NCBI GenBank assembly: GCA_024291935.2 | Contig: CM044320.1 | Span: forward strand, 34,440,001-34,504,000 | DNA from: Okapia johnstoni | Lineage: Eukaryota; Chordata; Mammalia; Artiodactyla; Giraffidae | Direction of reading: 5' to 3' | Length of the DNA: 64,000 bases | Program-made: the position numbers and the translations under genes | Shown: one piece after another, positions 22,105-34,018 of the stretch | How the letters are laid out: every line of letters starts with the position of its first letter | Position numbering within the stretch: the stretch's first letter is position 1 | Notes under the pieces: generated by a model | Database searches by the model: none | Seen by the model: the letters and a program-made list of their open reading frames with translations, nothing else | What the model was told of the DNA's origin: nothing

Positions 22105-23394
22105 ATTCACTCTTTGTGTGTCTGCTTTAAAATCATAGAATGGGCTTGAAAAATCAATTTTTTCCATGAGTGAAATAGTTGTAATTGAAAACACACATGC
22201 ATAATATATGAGGAAACAACGACAAAAGAGACCAGTCAGTTCTCAGAATAGAGGGTGCTTTATGTCACTCACCGACACTGAACATCACTGAACGCTGAAC
22301 ATCGTGTTAAAGAGGGGAAGAGGCTGGAGTGAGAATGCAGAGCAATTCTATTACACAAATAAGAAAAAGCCAACACTGATAGAAACGTAAAGCGAAACGA
22401 TATTCTTCTGGGAAACCTGGAGTTATGCAAAATCTATTTCAAGCAAACGAGACAGGGGAGGCCCTTAAAACTCTTACCTGCAAAAGGTGGGTGAAAACCT
22501 AAAATTAAACTGGGAATGGGAATTGGAAAAGTGTTAGGATCACAGAAGAAGAAACTTAAAGCAGAGACTATATAGTAGGGGAATTTTGAGAGTATTTAGT
22601 ATCTTTCAACAATGAGAACTTGAAAATGTTTAAACCGTGACTTCATGAAGTCAAAGGAAATCTTTGAGAAGAGAAAAGAAGCATTCAACCAGTATGCTGA
22701 CTTCCTTATTTGGTTACCATTTTTCTCATACAGATGAGCCTAAATTAGTCCAGAGAACACCCTTCACTTATTCCCCTCTTTGTAGAATCAGTTCATGATT
22801 TATTATATCTTCCAATGAAATACGGAGCATTGAGAATTAAGAGGTGATTTTGTGGGAGTTCTCATTCCTTATTAAAACCCAAGTAAGGAGCTTGCTTGCT
22901 ATTAAATAAAAAACACCCTTGAAGGCTATAATAATGAGGTCACGCAGCAGAGAACAAATACAAAACACCAGGATCTAATGACTCTAAAGAAGTCACAAAC
23001 TGTAAGTAACTCTGTTATCTTATATATCATGAAAGAAAACTTTTCCAATGATTATTTTAGTAAGGATCTTAATTTAGATGTTCAAATGTAGAAAAAAAAT
23101 GTGCCTTAGGGTTGATGAAATACAGCTTATGGAGTAATCTAGAAGATGAAATACTTGATTCTTTCTGCCTCCATGTAGAAAGGTGGCCTATTAAAAAGAT
23201 CATTAAATTGTTTCACATTTAATCCTCCATTAGAGTTTCTTTCTTCTTCCTGCTATGCTTCCTTCCATTAAATACTAGTTAATTGCCAAAAGCGTTAATG
23301 AGTCTGCTCAATTTCAGCCTTCTAAGTTTGAGATCCTTCTCTTATCAGAAAAAAAATTTATATTTTGAATCAGTACCAGTTTGATTTAATTTCA
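22105..23394. other. Unique DNA
   Basis: About 1.3 kb without a recognised repeat or exon. Confidence 0.45.
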
Positions 23395-23757
23395 AGTGAG
23401 TTCTTACAACTCACTAAGCCTCAATTTTGTGAACTATAAAATGAGTATAATAATAATGCTGATTTTAAGCGTTATTATGAGAGATAAAAGAGCACTGTAC
23501 CTGGTATATTGAATTAATATCAGCTATTCAGGGCTTCCCTGGTGGCTCAGACGGTAAAGAATCCACCTGTAATGCAGTAGACCTGGGGTCAATCCCTGGG
23601 TTGGAAAGATCCCCTGGAGGAGGATATGGCAACCTACTTCAGTATTCTTGCCTGGAGAATGTCTTTGGACAAAAGGAGCCTGGTGGGCTACAGTCCATGG
23701 GCTCACAAAGAGTCAGACACGACTGAGCAACTAAGCACGTTCAGCTATTATTATGAT
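23395..23757 (+). repeat. MIR split by a Bov-tA
   Basis: MIR 3' half: 'cactaagcctcaattttgtg', 'actataaaatgagtataata', 'actgtacctggtatattgaa'. Its terminal 'agctattattatg' is interrupted by the Bov-tA at 23529-23740. The inserted SINE is therefore younger. MIRs are mammalian-wide tRNA-derived SINEs, long inactive. Confidence 0.75.
23529..23740 (+). mobile_element. Bov-tA SINE with 9-bp TSD
   Basis: Complete copy: 'gggcttccctggtggctcag' head, 'cagtattcttgcctggagaa' body, 'gagtcagacacgactgagca' end. Flanked by 'tcagctatt' (23520-23528 and 23741-23749). Frames on both strands across it are spurious. Confidence 0.95.
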
Positions 23758-23940
23758 TTGGCATGCAGGAATTATACTGATTTGGGTTTACTTTCTTTTA
23801 CTATAATTTTCTATTCATATTAACTTGAACAAATTGATTAGCCTCTGTGCCTCAATTTCTTCATCCTAAATGAGGCTAGTGACACTGGTCTTTCAGGTTC
23901 TTAGGAGGATTCAATGAACTAACTGAAACATATCACGTTT
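23758..23940 (+). repeat. MIR, 3' two-thirds
   Basis: Degenerate MIR core and 3' part: 'aacttgaacaaattgattag', 'cctctgtgcctcaatttctt', 'catcctaaatgaggctagtg', 'ggaggattcaatgaactaac'. Confidence 0.7.
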
Positions 23941-24014
23941 CTTACAGCCAGCCACATTCTGCCAATTAACTGAAAATATGATACTAGTATATAAACTGTA
24001 GTATGTGTTTGTTT

Positions 24015-24170
24015 TCACACACCCTATACTCATTGATTCATTTAATCCTCACAATAATCCTAGGAGGAAGCTAGAATTATTATCCTCATTTTACAAACAA
24101 GGAAACAGGCACAGCTGAACACTGAGCCTGGGCAGCATGGCCCCACACCTTGCATACTGCTTAAGCTACT
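24015..24170 (-). repeat. MIR, antisense
   Basis: Reads as the MIR complement: 'catttaatcctcacaataat', 'tattatcctcattttacaaa', 'aaggaaacaggcacagctga'. Confidence 0.8.
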
Positions 24171-24887
24171 TCTTCACTTGCCCCAGCATTAACATTAGAA
24201 ACAATACAATGCAGCCTTCCAGAATGGACAGGGCCTTCTGCTAGGCCACAACACCAGGGAAAGAGCAATCATCCACGTCGTGCTCTTTGGTGGAAGGCAA
24301 AGGCAGGCCAAGGGACGTGCCTTTAAAGAGAAGGATTGCTCACAGCTACAGTATTTGGCACACAGCTAGAGTTGAGTCACTGAGAAGTCTCTACATAGCC
24401 ACATAAGCTGGGGAATAACATGGAAGGTATTTAACAATCTGTATGGACACGTAAACCCAGTGTAATAATGAGTAATCTGTCTCCCCAGTTAATGAAAAGA
24501 GAAACCGTTCTTAGCAAATTTAAACATTTATGAGGACAACCATACTTAAGGATGAAAAGAATGCAATACTTGTGCTTGGAAATATTTAATAGACAGGTCA
24601 AATGAAGTTCAAGGGAAAGGAGTCAGATTGACTAAAATGGTAGAGGGCAATGGAAAGATTTAACGACACAGGGCACAGAAAATGACAATTGAGCAGGTAG
24701 GGATGGAGGTGGTATGGAAACCAATTTGAAAAACAGCTCATGAACTCTGATCTGCCATTGTACTGATAAGTAGTAATGTAGTTTTAAGATTTAATTTTTC
24801 TTTGTGTCCTGTGTGTTTATGTGGGTTCCTAAGCAAGACCAGTGACTGCAATGATGCAGTGAAAAACCCACTAAAATTGGGATCAGA
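24171..24887. other. Unclassified DNA
   Basis: No gene. Isolated 'cacacagctagagttgagtc' phrases are MIR-like but too short to call. Confidence 0.4.
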
Positions 24888-25053
24888 GGAGAGTTGTCTA
24901 AGACCTGGCCTGCCTCCTCACCCAGATGTCTGCAGACAAATGTTTTTTCTATGTCCAAGTTTCCTCATCTGTGAAATAAAGATAAGAATATCTACTTAAA
25001 TAAGAATGCATGTGGAAGGATTTTATAAAATGTATACTACTATATAAATGTGA
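24888..25053 (+). repeat. MIR
   Basis: 'agtttcctcatctgtgaaat' followed by 'aagataagaatatctactta' is the diagnostic MIR stretch; the flanks are weaker. Confidence 0.72.
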
Positions 25054-25094
25054 GGTTTTCAGAAGAAAGGAAAAACTACAGGCCATCAAAAGGA

Positions 25095-25245
25095 AAAATC
25101 TTGAGATTAGAATACCTGAGATCAAGACTTTGTCACTTATTAGTTTTACGACTGGCATAGAATAATTCGCTGATGTCACTTAACCTCTCTGTATTTTAGT
25201 TTCTTTTATCTATGGAATAAACTAGTGGTAATCAACCGTTTCAGT
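25095..25245 (+). repeat. MIR
   Basis: Tandemly placed after the previous copy: 'gatgtcacttaacctctctg', 'tattttagtttcttttatct', 'atggaataaactagtggtaa'. Confidence 0.72.
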
Positions 25246-25261
25246 GGACTTCTGTGCAGGA

Positions 25262-25330
25262 CACATCAACCCTGCAAGGTAGGTAGCATCACCCTCTATT
25301 TTATAGATAAGGAAACTGTTGAATAACGTT
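25262..25330 (-). repeat. MIR fragment, antisense
   Basis: 'accctgcaaggtaggtagca' and 'ctattttatagataaggaaa' are MIR complement phrases. It lies head-to-tail against the preceding sense copy. Confidence 0.7.
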
Positions 25331-26737
25331 TTCTCCTGTCATTGTCATAAGGATTCTCTTAAGGTCTGCAACAGTTGTGGATATGAAATAAAAACAGATA
25401 TTTATTGGTTGATGAATTCAAGTACATAGTTTCTTAATGGAAGAAAACCATATGTCAAATAGAGGATCTCTTATCAATTCGTGAAGGATACGTCATAAAA
25501 TGCCTTCCTGGGATGGTTGGTCCAGATGATCTCCCAGCGGTCCTTTCAGTTATATGGTTCTGGGAAGTCAAGGAAACACTGAACAAAGAACATAACTGGC
25601 AGAAATGAAATTACTGCTTTCCTGGAGACAGTGCTATTTGTCTGAAAATTGTAAAATGTAGATGGGAAGGAGGAAATAATAGGTCTGTGATTCATGATAC
25701 TAGAAGCTAAGAAAAGGTGGGTTTTCTTTGTGGCTATAAAACAAACAGAAAAAGTACATAAACCCAGTATTTAAATGTTAATTTGCTACAGCCCATCATA
25801 TGTTTATAGCAAGAAATTGATGGAAGCATCAGATTAAAAAAAACCAAATCTTTCCCATTGTTTCATTCTTATAAGGAAGATACCCAACTGTCTTTAGCAA
25901 TGCATATTTACATTTCTGCAGGGAATATCCTGACCTTTTTTGCTGTCATGACCATGAAACAATGCTTCTGTGATGGGTAGTATGAGATATTTCAGAACAA
26001 AGCAAAACCTTGTGGTTTCTTAGATAAAGAAAAGGCTATCCCTATCTGCATTTCTTGTAGTCACTGCTCTGTACTTGATTTATCTATTAGCCAGTGTACT
26101 CTGAGTGCTTTGTAACTGCCCTTCAGACTTGCTCAACTCTCCACATTTTAAAGCAGACATTTGAAAATCTAAAATGGTTAACATGGTATCTAACATGTTA
26201 CAGATTTTAGAGGCTTTTGGCAAACAAATGAACAAGGAATTGCTTATTCATCTGAAACAGAATCCAGGCACAGGACATGTTTCCCCCAACTTTCTTTATT
26301 TAAACACACTTTTATCTACTTTGAGTTCATCTTATACTGAGGCTTAAATCAAAGAGGAAAAAAGAACTCACAAAATTCCATAGCATTCCATTTGACAAAC
26401 TTTAATAAGTAGGCTGTTCTGTAAAATGTCTGGTCAGGGAAAAGGCTGAGACTACTGACTAAAACGAGGTCTGAGTTTCTTCTGAGAATTAGAATTCCTT
26501 GTGCTCTTCCAAGTCCTAGATGACATAGATAATGGAAAATTAATTTTAATGCTAATGATATGCTTAAATTGGCAAAGATCAGTAGTCATTATGGACTGGT
26601 TTTTGTTCATGTCTTAATTTTGCCATTCTAAACCTTTGAGCAGGTTTTAAAAACTTACTACAGTACTCCCCAGACTCCAGTGTTTACCTTCCTCCCAAAT
26701 CCATCTTTTATTATTTTACTTTCCTTCCACATAGAGA
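25331..26737. other. Unique DNA between MIRs
   Basis: About 1.4 kb with no recognised exon or transposon. Confidence 0.45.
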
Positions 26738-26968
26738 AGTTAAGTATGAAGGTTTTGGAGCAAGACTGTGGCTGGATTAAATCCGAGGTTTCTGCTAAAT
26801 TGTGTGACTGTGGGCAAGGTTTTTGATCTCTTTTGTAAAATGAGGATAATATCCTAGAAGACTCTTCTCTTAGGAGTGAGTGAGGATTAAATGAGATAAT
26901 ATGCAGAAAGTGCTCTGCACAATGACTGGATCAACTTAAGTCTTCTAATAAATGTTAGTTATTATTAC
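26738..26968 (+). repeat. MIR, near full length
   Basis: Nearly the whole element: 'tggagcaagactgtggctgg', 'tgtgtgactgtgggcaaggt', 'ttgtaaaatgaggataatat', 'gaggattaaatgagataata', 'aataaatgttagttattatt'. Confidence 0.88.
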
Positions 26969-27195
26969 TCCATCTAGTAAATCAGGGTATGTGAATATTT
27001 AAAATGTTTCCTACTCAATGTCCAAAGTGCTTTGGAATTTGGGATTATAATCAAAGTTGGCCCTTTACAACTATGTGAAACTGATAGACTCCACCCAAAG
27101 GAAATAGATTACATATGCAAACTAAAAATTTTTAATGAAACACAAGTCTGAAAAATTTTAGTAAATTGTTGGGTTTTTCAAATTCTTTTATATCT

Positions 27196-27408
27196 CTGTA
27201 AAGCTCTTAGAGCTATGTGAGTTTAGAATTGAAACCTTGAGCAAGCTGCTTAATCCCTTTGTCTTCTGTTTTCTCAACTGCAAAATGAGTATATTATAGT
27301 ACCAATCTCATAGTGTTACTATGAAGATAAAGTGAGTTAATACATTTGAGAGTAGAATAGTGCCTGACATCTCCAACGAATTCTCAATTAAGTATTAGCT
27401 ATTATCAT
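27196..27408 (+). repeat. MIR
   Basis: 'ttgagcaagctgcttaatcc', 'ctcaactgcaaaatgagtat', 'ctcatagtgttactatgaag', 'tagtgcctgacatctccaac' and 'attagctattatcatt' in consensus order. Confidence 0.85.
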
Positions 27409-27411
27409 TAA

Positions 27412-27556
27412 TTTATTATTATTTTACAAATGAGGAAACCAAAGTCAAGAAAGGAAGTGAATTTCCCAATTTAAGTTAATGACAAGCGTAAGGTCTAGTA
27501 TTTCTGATTTTAAGTCTGCAGTTCTTTCCATTCTGACACCAATTTACTCTTAATCT
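27412..27556 (-). repeat. MIR, antisense
   Basis: Starts where the sense copy ends, giving a tail-to-tail pair: 'ttattattttacaaatgagg', 'aaaccaaagtcaagaaagga', then a decayed body. Confidence 0.68.
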
Positions 27557-28629
27557 TGGCCTTGCCCCTAGATATGCTTTAGTTCTTCCACCCTGGACAA
27601 GAACTTTGCCTTGTTCATATACAGCTTAGACAGTGAAGATGTGAATTCTGGTCATTGATGTCTATTGCTGATATTGCAGAAAGATTGACCTCAGACAGCG
27701 AAAGGGTTAAGTTCTACGCTTGGATGGCACTTGAAGTTTCTGCTCAGGTTCTATCCTTAGCCTTTTCCTTGATTAATCACGAAATATACTACACAAACAA
27801 ACTAGCACAACAACTACAACAGCAATAACAATAATAATAATAAAAAACTACAGCAAAGCAAAAGATAAAGATGAAGAACAGTTGTCTAGAAGAAATAAAA
27901 ACTGCAGCAGCCCCTTAAAGAATCCGTGATGTGATTTAGCAGATTACTTAACAACTCTCCCAAACCTGCAAACATGGGCACACAATAAGAGTATTTTTAG
28001 TGCATCTGAACTGGAGAAGTGTCTCCCCTGAGGAATCTTTCCCTGCAGGAAGTAAGCAGCAAAGTGAAAAGGAGGCAGACTTGTGGTGGGGGGGGATAAG
28101 TTAAACCTCATTTTCTGTTTAGCTCTTTGCACATCCCAACTGCAACACCCATTGTAGCCCCTACCTATTCATTCTCTTGGGTCATAATTCCAGGTGCACT
28201 CATCAGCATGCAAAACAAACATATATGAAGGTGGATATATTTGCATGTCAAGATGGACAAACCAAATCCTGGCAAGTGGATAAAAACAAGCACAAGTCAT
28301 TGGTTTATGCTTACAAACAACTTTTCAGTTAGATCTCGGGAACAAGGAATATGAGAGTCTTTCTACAAACTAGTGTGCTTTCTTACTGGAAGTTAAGTTT
28401 TTTGGGTTTGTTTGAAGGAAATGTTCTGAGTCTATTTTAAATGTTAGAAATTGGTTGTCTGCTAATAGGGAGTTCCTAGAGCTTGGATGTTCATGCTTTG
28501 ATGTCTTTAGGCATAATTTTTCCAATTTTTCTACCAAAGTAGATTAATCACAGTCAAGAGCAAAGACCAAAGGTTAGAGACAAAACCTGAACAGGTTAGC
28601 CAGAAGAAACTTTTTCAGGTTTTCCATAT
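27557..28629. other. Unique DNA with AAT microsatellite
   Basis: No gene recognised. A CAA/AAT-rich microsatellite lies at about 27799-27846, and a run of nine G bases at about 28088-28096. Confidence 0.45.
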
Positions 28630-28890
28630 GTGTGGTATAGAGGTTAATAATGTAGATTCTTAAAGCTAAATGGTCTAATCTTGAATCCCTTAGCCAACAC
28701 TGACTAGCTGGGTGACGTTGAACAAGCAACCTATTCTTCTTCTGCTGCAGTTACTTCAGTCTGTTCAGTGGGGATAATAATGGTGTCTCTTTCTGGAGCT
28801 GTTGTGAGGAAGGAATGAGTTAATTCAAGGCCTACTCACAAGAAGGCCTGGCATACACTGAGGGCTCAGTAAATGAGTTTTGATTATTTT
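28630..28890 (+). repeat. MIR, near full length
   Basis: 'gtggtatagaggttaataat' (5' end), 'tgactagctgggtgacgttg', 'cagtggggataataatggtg', 'gctgttgtgaggaaggaatg', 'aggcctggcatacactgagg' and 'ctcagtaaatgagttttgat' in order. One of the best-kept MIRs here. Confidence 0.9.
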
Positions 28891-29034
28891 GAACATAATC
28901 CTTTGCATTCTATGCTATGATATACCCTTGTTTACTTAAAAATAAGTGATCCCTACCCCGCAAAAAATTATCAGGAAATTTATCCATTTCTTCAAGAAGT
29001 ATATATTGAGGGCATATTGAAGACCTATGTTGAG

Positions 29035-29248
29035 CTTGCCTGCTAAGTCACTTTAATTGTGTCTAACTCTTTGCGATCCTACGGACTGTAGCTGTCCAGG
29101 CTCTACTGTCCATGGGATTCTCCAGGCAAGAATACTGGAGTGAGTTGTCATCCTCTTCTCCAGGGGATCTTCCAGACCCAGGTGTCAAACCCGTGTCCTG
29201 CACTGGCTAAGGGGTTCTTTACTACTACGCGCCACCTGGGAGACATTG
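29035..29248 (-). mobile_element. Bov-tA SINE, antisense
   Basis: 'tgctaagtcactttaattgt' on the left, 'gattctccaggcaagaatac' in the middle and 'ttctttactactacgcgcca' at the right (head). Diverged by several percent from consensus. Confidence 0.92.
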
Positions 29249-29341
29249 TAAAAGAAATAAAGATAAAGCACACAGTTGGCTCTCAAGGAACTTAGTCTTT
29301 CAGAGGAAATGAATGAAATAGAGACTGGCCCAATAGTAAAA

Positions 29342-29572
29342 ATAAGCATTTATTGACAAAGTACTATGTATCAAGATTTATGTTAATTAGCTAGGCTCCA
29401 AACAATCCTTCAGGGTGGATATTAGTTTCACCATTTTACAGCTGTGGAAGCAGAGGCTCAGGGAGGTCAGGTAACATGCCCAAATCACAGAGTTTGCATG
29501 TGATGGAGCAAGGACCTGAATCTATGTCTGTTTGAGTTCACAGCCCATGACTTCTCTGCTCCACCTCCATCA
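29342..29572 (-). repeat. MIR, antisense
   Basis: 'agcatttattgacaaagtac', 'accattttacagctgtggaa', 'gcagaggctcagggaggtca', 'ggtaacatgcccaaatcaca' in antisense order. Confidence 0.85.
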
Positions 29573-30378
29573 TTCTAGTTTGTTGACTCAGTGGTCTTGG
29601 TTTGGAAACTGGAAACCCCAGATAAAGACTGGTAACCAAGGAAGGGAAGAAACATCAAAAATTGTGTAAGGATGTTTAGAAAATGAGAGAAGAAAGAGAT
29701 CTCAAAAAAACAACCCCACAAAAAATTGGTTCCACATCGGAGAGCCTAAGTCTGGACAAGGACGAAGGAGAGTAGTGGGTTTCATCTCTTGTGCTGGCTC
29801 TGCTTGGAGGGTGCTGTTGGGAACACCAGGTTGGGAAGCATTGTTGATCACCTGGACTCAGCGCTGAGAGCTCTTATCCAATCATCAGTGTCTTCTGTGA
29901 GCAACAGGAGTGGGGGCGGCAGCGTGGTATCTGTAAGCCCCAGCCTGGGGTAAACAGAAAAGCAATGAAAGCAGAAACAGATGAGGATAATTAGTAGGGA
30001 TCGTTCTGAAGGGTAGAAGGAGGCAGTGAAACTAAAACAGAGGATTGAGCTATTTCTGTTCAATCCTTGATGTCTGGAAAAACAGTCTTTTGAGTTCAGA
30101 CTATGGTACCACACCCTGAGAAAGACTGAAACTATTCTAAGCTCTGTCCCCCTAATTTGGATTCCAGTGGCATCTCCTGAATTTTGCTACCAAATTGCGC
30201 TGGATAATACAAAGTCCTGCTGAATATCTCCATTTGGATGTTCTGCAGGTTCCTAACTCCATTTCATCAAAAAGAACTCATCTTCCTTCAAAAACCAATT
30301 CCTTTCACAGTGTTCAACGTTATAGTTTAACAGTATCAAATCCACCCACTCATGCCAAATTAGAAGCTAGTCCTAATT
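29573..30378. other. Unique DNA
   Basis: No gene recognised; an 88-codon minus frame at 29848-30114 has no family resemblance. Confidence 0.4.
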
Positions 30379-30562
30379 TTTAGTCGCTCAGTCGTGTCCG
30401 ACTCTTTGTGACCCCATGGACTGTAGCCCACCAGGCTCCTCTGTCCATGGACTTCTCCAGGAAAGAATGCTGAAGTGGAGAGTCATTCCCTTTTCCAGGG
30501 GACCTTTCCAACCCAGGGATCGAACCCAGGTCTCCTGCATTGCAGGCAGATTCTTTATGATA
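30379..30562 (-). mobile_element. Bov-tA SINE, antisense
   Basis: 'agtcgctcagtcgtgtccga' through 'cagggatcgaacccaggtct' and 'tgcaggcagattctttatga'; the last few bases of the tRNA-like head are lost. Frames on both strands are SINE by-products. Confidence 0.93.
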
Positions 30563-31454
30563 AAATTCTTCCTTCAAGGTTTCTATTTCTGCTTATGTAC
30601 TATCACCTCTTTTCTCTATTCAAAGTGTCAAATGAATCAATTCTTTGAATAAAGACACATCATTGCCATTGTGGGAAGTGTGCTACTATTGGCTTACAAT
30701 TCCCAGAAAAGTCCTATTCAAAGCCAAAGTCATGGGATCACCAGGGCTAGTGTCCTAGAACCTTATAAAATTCTAGGAGGAAACACTGGAAAAGGGACAC
30801 TTTTGTGAGAGAAAAGAGGGTGAGAAATATTGGGAATATATGAAACTTTCCAAAAGGAGGAATGGAAAACAAATAAGCAAATTAACATTCTCACTTCATT
30901 ATTCTGCTCAGAGAAGTCGGTTGTAAGAAAACGGGCTTAGAGCTTTTCAGTATTGGTTGGGGAAAGGTGAAGAATGAAAAAGCAAATTGGATAGTCCACC
31001 TTCATTCGTTCATCTCCTATATCCACTACTCCTTTGGCCTCCTGGATGTGTATCTTCATCAGACATGACAGAGAGGTGATAATTACATCATTTGACGTCT
31101 CACTAAACCCCTTATAAATCTGAACTTTTATTGAGGGAGCCCTAAGGTTTTGGTGCAGTATTTATACTGTGAAAGCACTGACATCATTTCATATAATTTA
31201 GTGTTCTTAACATACTCAATTCAGAAGAGCCTAAAACCTTGGATGCTAAAGGTCAGGGCCTGAGGTACATTAGCAGGGCTTTCTATGGGAAACTTCTTGG
31301 GTGTCCAGTCAAGTATTGATTAAAGGTGCTACTAATGTCTAAATTGCTTTTACCCTAAGTTTGCTGGAGTTTTTGAAGAATAAATCATATTCACAGGTCA
31401 GAGGGACACTTGTGATGTAAGTCAATTAGTGAGTGCTCTTTTGAGCTGTGTTGC
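30563..31454. other. Unique DNA
   Basis: No gene or repeat recognised. Confidence 0.4.
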
Positions 31455-31917
31455 CTTACTGAAATGATTTTCACTTGTTACGCTACCTTGAGAAAATTAA
31501 GTAAGTTGTCTCAAGCTTTAGATTTTCCATCTGTGCTGTAGGGGTAATGCTACTGCTGCTGCTAAAGTCGCTTCAGTCGTGTCCGACTCTGTGCAACCCC
31601 ATAGACAGCAGCCCACCAGGCTCCCCTGTCCCTGGGATTCTCCAGGCAAGAACACTGGAGTGGGTTGCCATTTCCTTCTCCAATGCATGAAAGTGAAGTC
31701 GCTCAGTCGTGTCCGACTCTTCGCAACCCCATGGACTGTAGCCTACCAGGGTCCTCCATCCATGGGATTTTCCAGGCAGGAGTACTGGAGCGGGGTGCCA
31801 TTGCCTTCTCCATGTAAGGGTAATAATATAACCTAATTCACTGGACCGTTGGAGGATTAAATTAAGCAATCCTGGCACACAGTGCATGCTCAAATAATGC
31901 TACTTATCTAATAATAA
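31455..31917 (+). repeat. MIR split by Bov-A2
   Basis: The left part (31455-31548) has 'gttgccttactgaaatgatt', 'aagtaagttgtctcaagctt' and 'gattttccatctgtgctgta'. The right part (31814-31917) has 'taacctaattcactggaccg', 'tggaggattaaattaagcaa' and 'ctggcacacagtgcatgctc'. Removing the Bov-A2 restores MIR order. Confidence 0.82.
31549..31813 (+). mobile_element. Bov-A2 SINE with TSD
   Basis: Dimeric copy with a CTG head. The linker is shorter than in the 9-kb copies (a single 'catgaaagtgaagtcgctca'). Flanked by 'gtaggggtaat' (31538-31548) and 'gtaagggtaat' (31814-31824), a 10 of 11 match. Confidence 0.95.
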
Positions 31918-33164
31918 TAATTCTACCAAAGGACTATTAATTTTGAAAACTCTTCAAAGCCTTCTCTACTTCTACTATTACAGGCAGGGATAGGGAAACA
32001 ATACCTGCAAAGTACCCTTAATAGAACAGGTTTGGATTTAATTTTTGTCTTTCTTAGCCATCTCCTCTTCTATTGCTTTTAAATCAAAGTACTGTAGGAA
32101 CATTACCTAAAAATAGTTATAGATATTTTAGCTAAGCCCATGGCTACCTTCCAAGATTGAAGACCACATTTTCCAGTGTCTTGAGCAGCTATGTGAGGTT
32201 AGTATGTCTAAATTCTGGAGCAAAAGCATCAAATGTTAATCTTCCAGGGATCTTCCATGAGATAGAGATGAAACACACCCTTTTTCATGCCTAGAATATA
32301 GATGCCACCTTGGACTATGAGAACCTGGGTCAAATCTAAGGATGATAGAGCAAAGGATTATAAGGGGTCTGAGTCTCTGAGGGCATCATGGAACAAATCC
32401 CACCCTGACTGCATAACCCTGTGCTTTTACATAAGAGGAAAATGATGTCTATTCCAAGGACTACATAATCTCATCCTTCCTGTTACACCTTTCATGTAAG
32501 AAAATTTCTTTACCTTCAGACTTGAATGAAAATTTGGTTCAGTTTAGGAATCTAAGTTGGAAACTATTTTAGGCTCTCAGAATTATTGAAATCTAGCTGC
32601 CTTCTAGCTTCTAGTAATGTTGAGAAATCTGTTGCTGTTTTGATTCCTAATTCTTTAGATATGAGCTTCTTATTTTTAATGTCTCTCTCTGGAAGCTTTT
32701 ATGGTCAGTCTGATATTTAATGACCTGTTTTGATGTGGATCATTTTTCATTCCTTGTGGAAACAATTTGAAGGGCCTCTTCAAAATGGAAATTTATATAT
32801 CTCAGTACTAGGAAATGTTCTTAATTTGTTTCTTGAATAATTTTGTCTCCTTTCTGTATCTATTTCTGGAACTCCTATTACCTGGATGGTTTAGATCATT
32901 ATTTTAAATTTATTCTATATTCTTTGATATTTTTCATCTTTTTATATATCTTTTGCAAATCTGTATTCTCACATGCAACTCATATCAAAGTTTTATTCCT
33001 TCTATAACACTTTTCATCACAAGATATTTTTGTTATCTCTAAATGTATCCTTTTAAAATAGCAACCTATTTTGTCTCATATTTCTCTATGCATATTAATA
33101 ATTTTAAGTGCATTTTTTCTTCTCTCTGAAATACTGATTCCCTCTGAATTTCTTTTTATTAAAA
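31918..33164. other. Old unclassified DNA
   Basis: No gene. 32270-32450 has phrases reminiscent of an old LTR (for example 'gtgcttttacataagaggaa'). 32600-33000 contains 'tctggaactcctattacctg' and T-rich sequence resembling an old mammalian interspersed repeat. Neither can be named safely. Confidence 0.4.
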
Positions 33165-33262
33165 TTATAATTGATTTACAAAATTGTGTTAGTTTCAGGT
33201 ATACAGCAAAGTGATTCAGTTGTATATATTTTTTTCAGATTGTTTTCTATTACAGGTTATTA

Positions 33263-33469
33263 GAAATGCCCCGCTGCTCAGACTGCAAAGAATCTGCCTA
33301 CAGTGCAGGAGACCCAGGTTTGATCCCTGGATCAGGAAGATTCCCCAGAGAAGGGAATTGCTACCCACTCCAGTATTCTTGCCTGGAGAATTCTATAACA
33401 GAGGAGCCTGGTGGGCCACAGTCCATGGGGTCACAAAGAGTCGGACACGACTAAGCATGCACACACACC
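33263..33469 (+). mobile_element. Bov-tA SINE
   Basis: 'ctgctcagactgcaaagaat' head, 'cccactccagtattcttgcc' body, 'gagtcggacacgactaagca' end with a short CA tail. It lies within the antisense L1 and lacks the first bases of the head. Confidence 0.93.
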
Positions 33470-33533
33470 TATAGGGAGAGCCCCACCTGTTCAATATGCA
33501 CACTTGGTCCCATGCCCAGAGCCCAGGATACTT
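33470..33533. other. 64-bp spacer between two SINEs
   Basis: 'cctatagggagagccccacc' and following bases are not L1 and not SINE. They may have come with one of the flanking SINE insertions or be the leftover of an older insert. Confidence 0.4.
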
Positions 33534-33728
33534 TGAGGCTTCACTTATGGCTCAGTTGGTAAAGAATCCGCCTGCAATGCAGGAGAACTGGGTTCTATCC
33601 CTGGGTTGGGAAGATCCCCTGGAGAAGGGAAATGCTACCCACTCCAGTATTCTGGCCTGGAGAATTCAATGGACTGTATAGCCCATGGGGTCGCAAACAG
33701 TCGGACCCGACTGAGCAACTTTCACTTT
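33534..33728 (+). mobile_element. Bov-tA SINE
   Basis: 'ggcttcacttatggctcagt' head, 'ggttgggaagatcccctgga', 'gcaaacagtcggacccgact' end. The L1 word 'acaggtta' occurs just left of the preceding SINE (33253-33260) and again right after this one (33729-33736), so the pair with its spacer may be one compound insertion. Confidence 0.93.
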
Positions 33729-33779
33729 CACAGGTTAGGATATTAGGTACAATTCCCTATGCTATACAGTAAATGTGCT

Positions 33780-33827
33780 ATACAGGGTTGCAAAGAGGCA
33801 GACACCACTGATGCAAGTTAGCACAAA
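33780..33827 (+). mobile_element. Bov-tA 3' tail fragment
   Basis: 'gggttgcaaagaggcagaca' followed by 'ccactgatgcaagttagcac' and a CA tail is the last ~45 bp of a Bov-tA-type SINE. 'acagtaaat' occurs on both sides (about 33766 and 33834), consistent with a very short insertion. Confidence 0.7.
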
Positions 33828-34018
33828 CACACACAGTAAATCCTTGCTGCTAGTCTATTTTATATACAGTAGTTTGTATCTGCTGTTGGGCACTTGTGTT
33901 GTTTCCATGTTTTGGCTATTGTAAATAGTACTATTATGAACATTGGGATGCACATATCTTTCCCAGCTAGAGTTTTCATCTTTTCTGGATATTTTCCCAG
34001 AAGTGGGATTGCAGAACC

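Noticed and set aside
31573..31893. 106-codon minus frame and 85-codon plus frame
   Set aside because: Both read through a Bov-A2 SINE; the same peptide fragments recur at every Bov-A2 and Bov-tA copy (for example 9401-9670, 9755-10015, 30380-30577 and 33211-33474).
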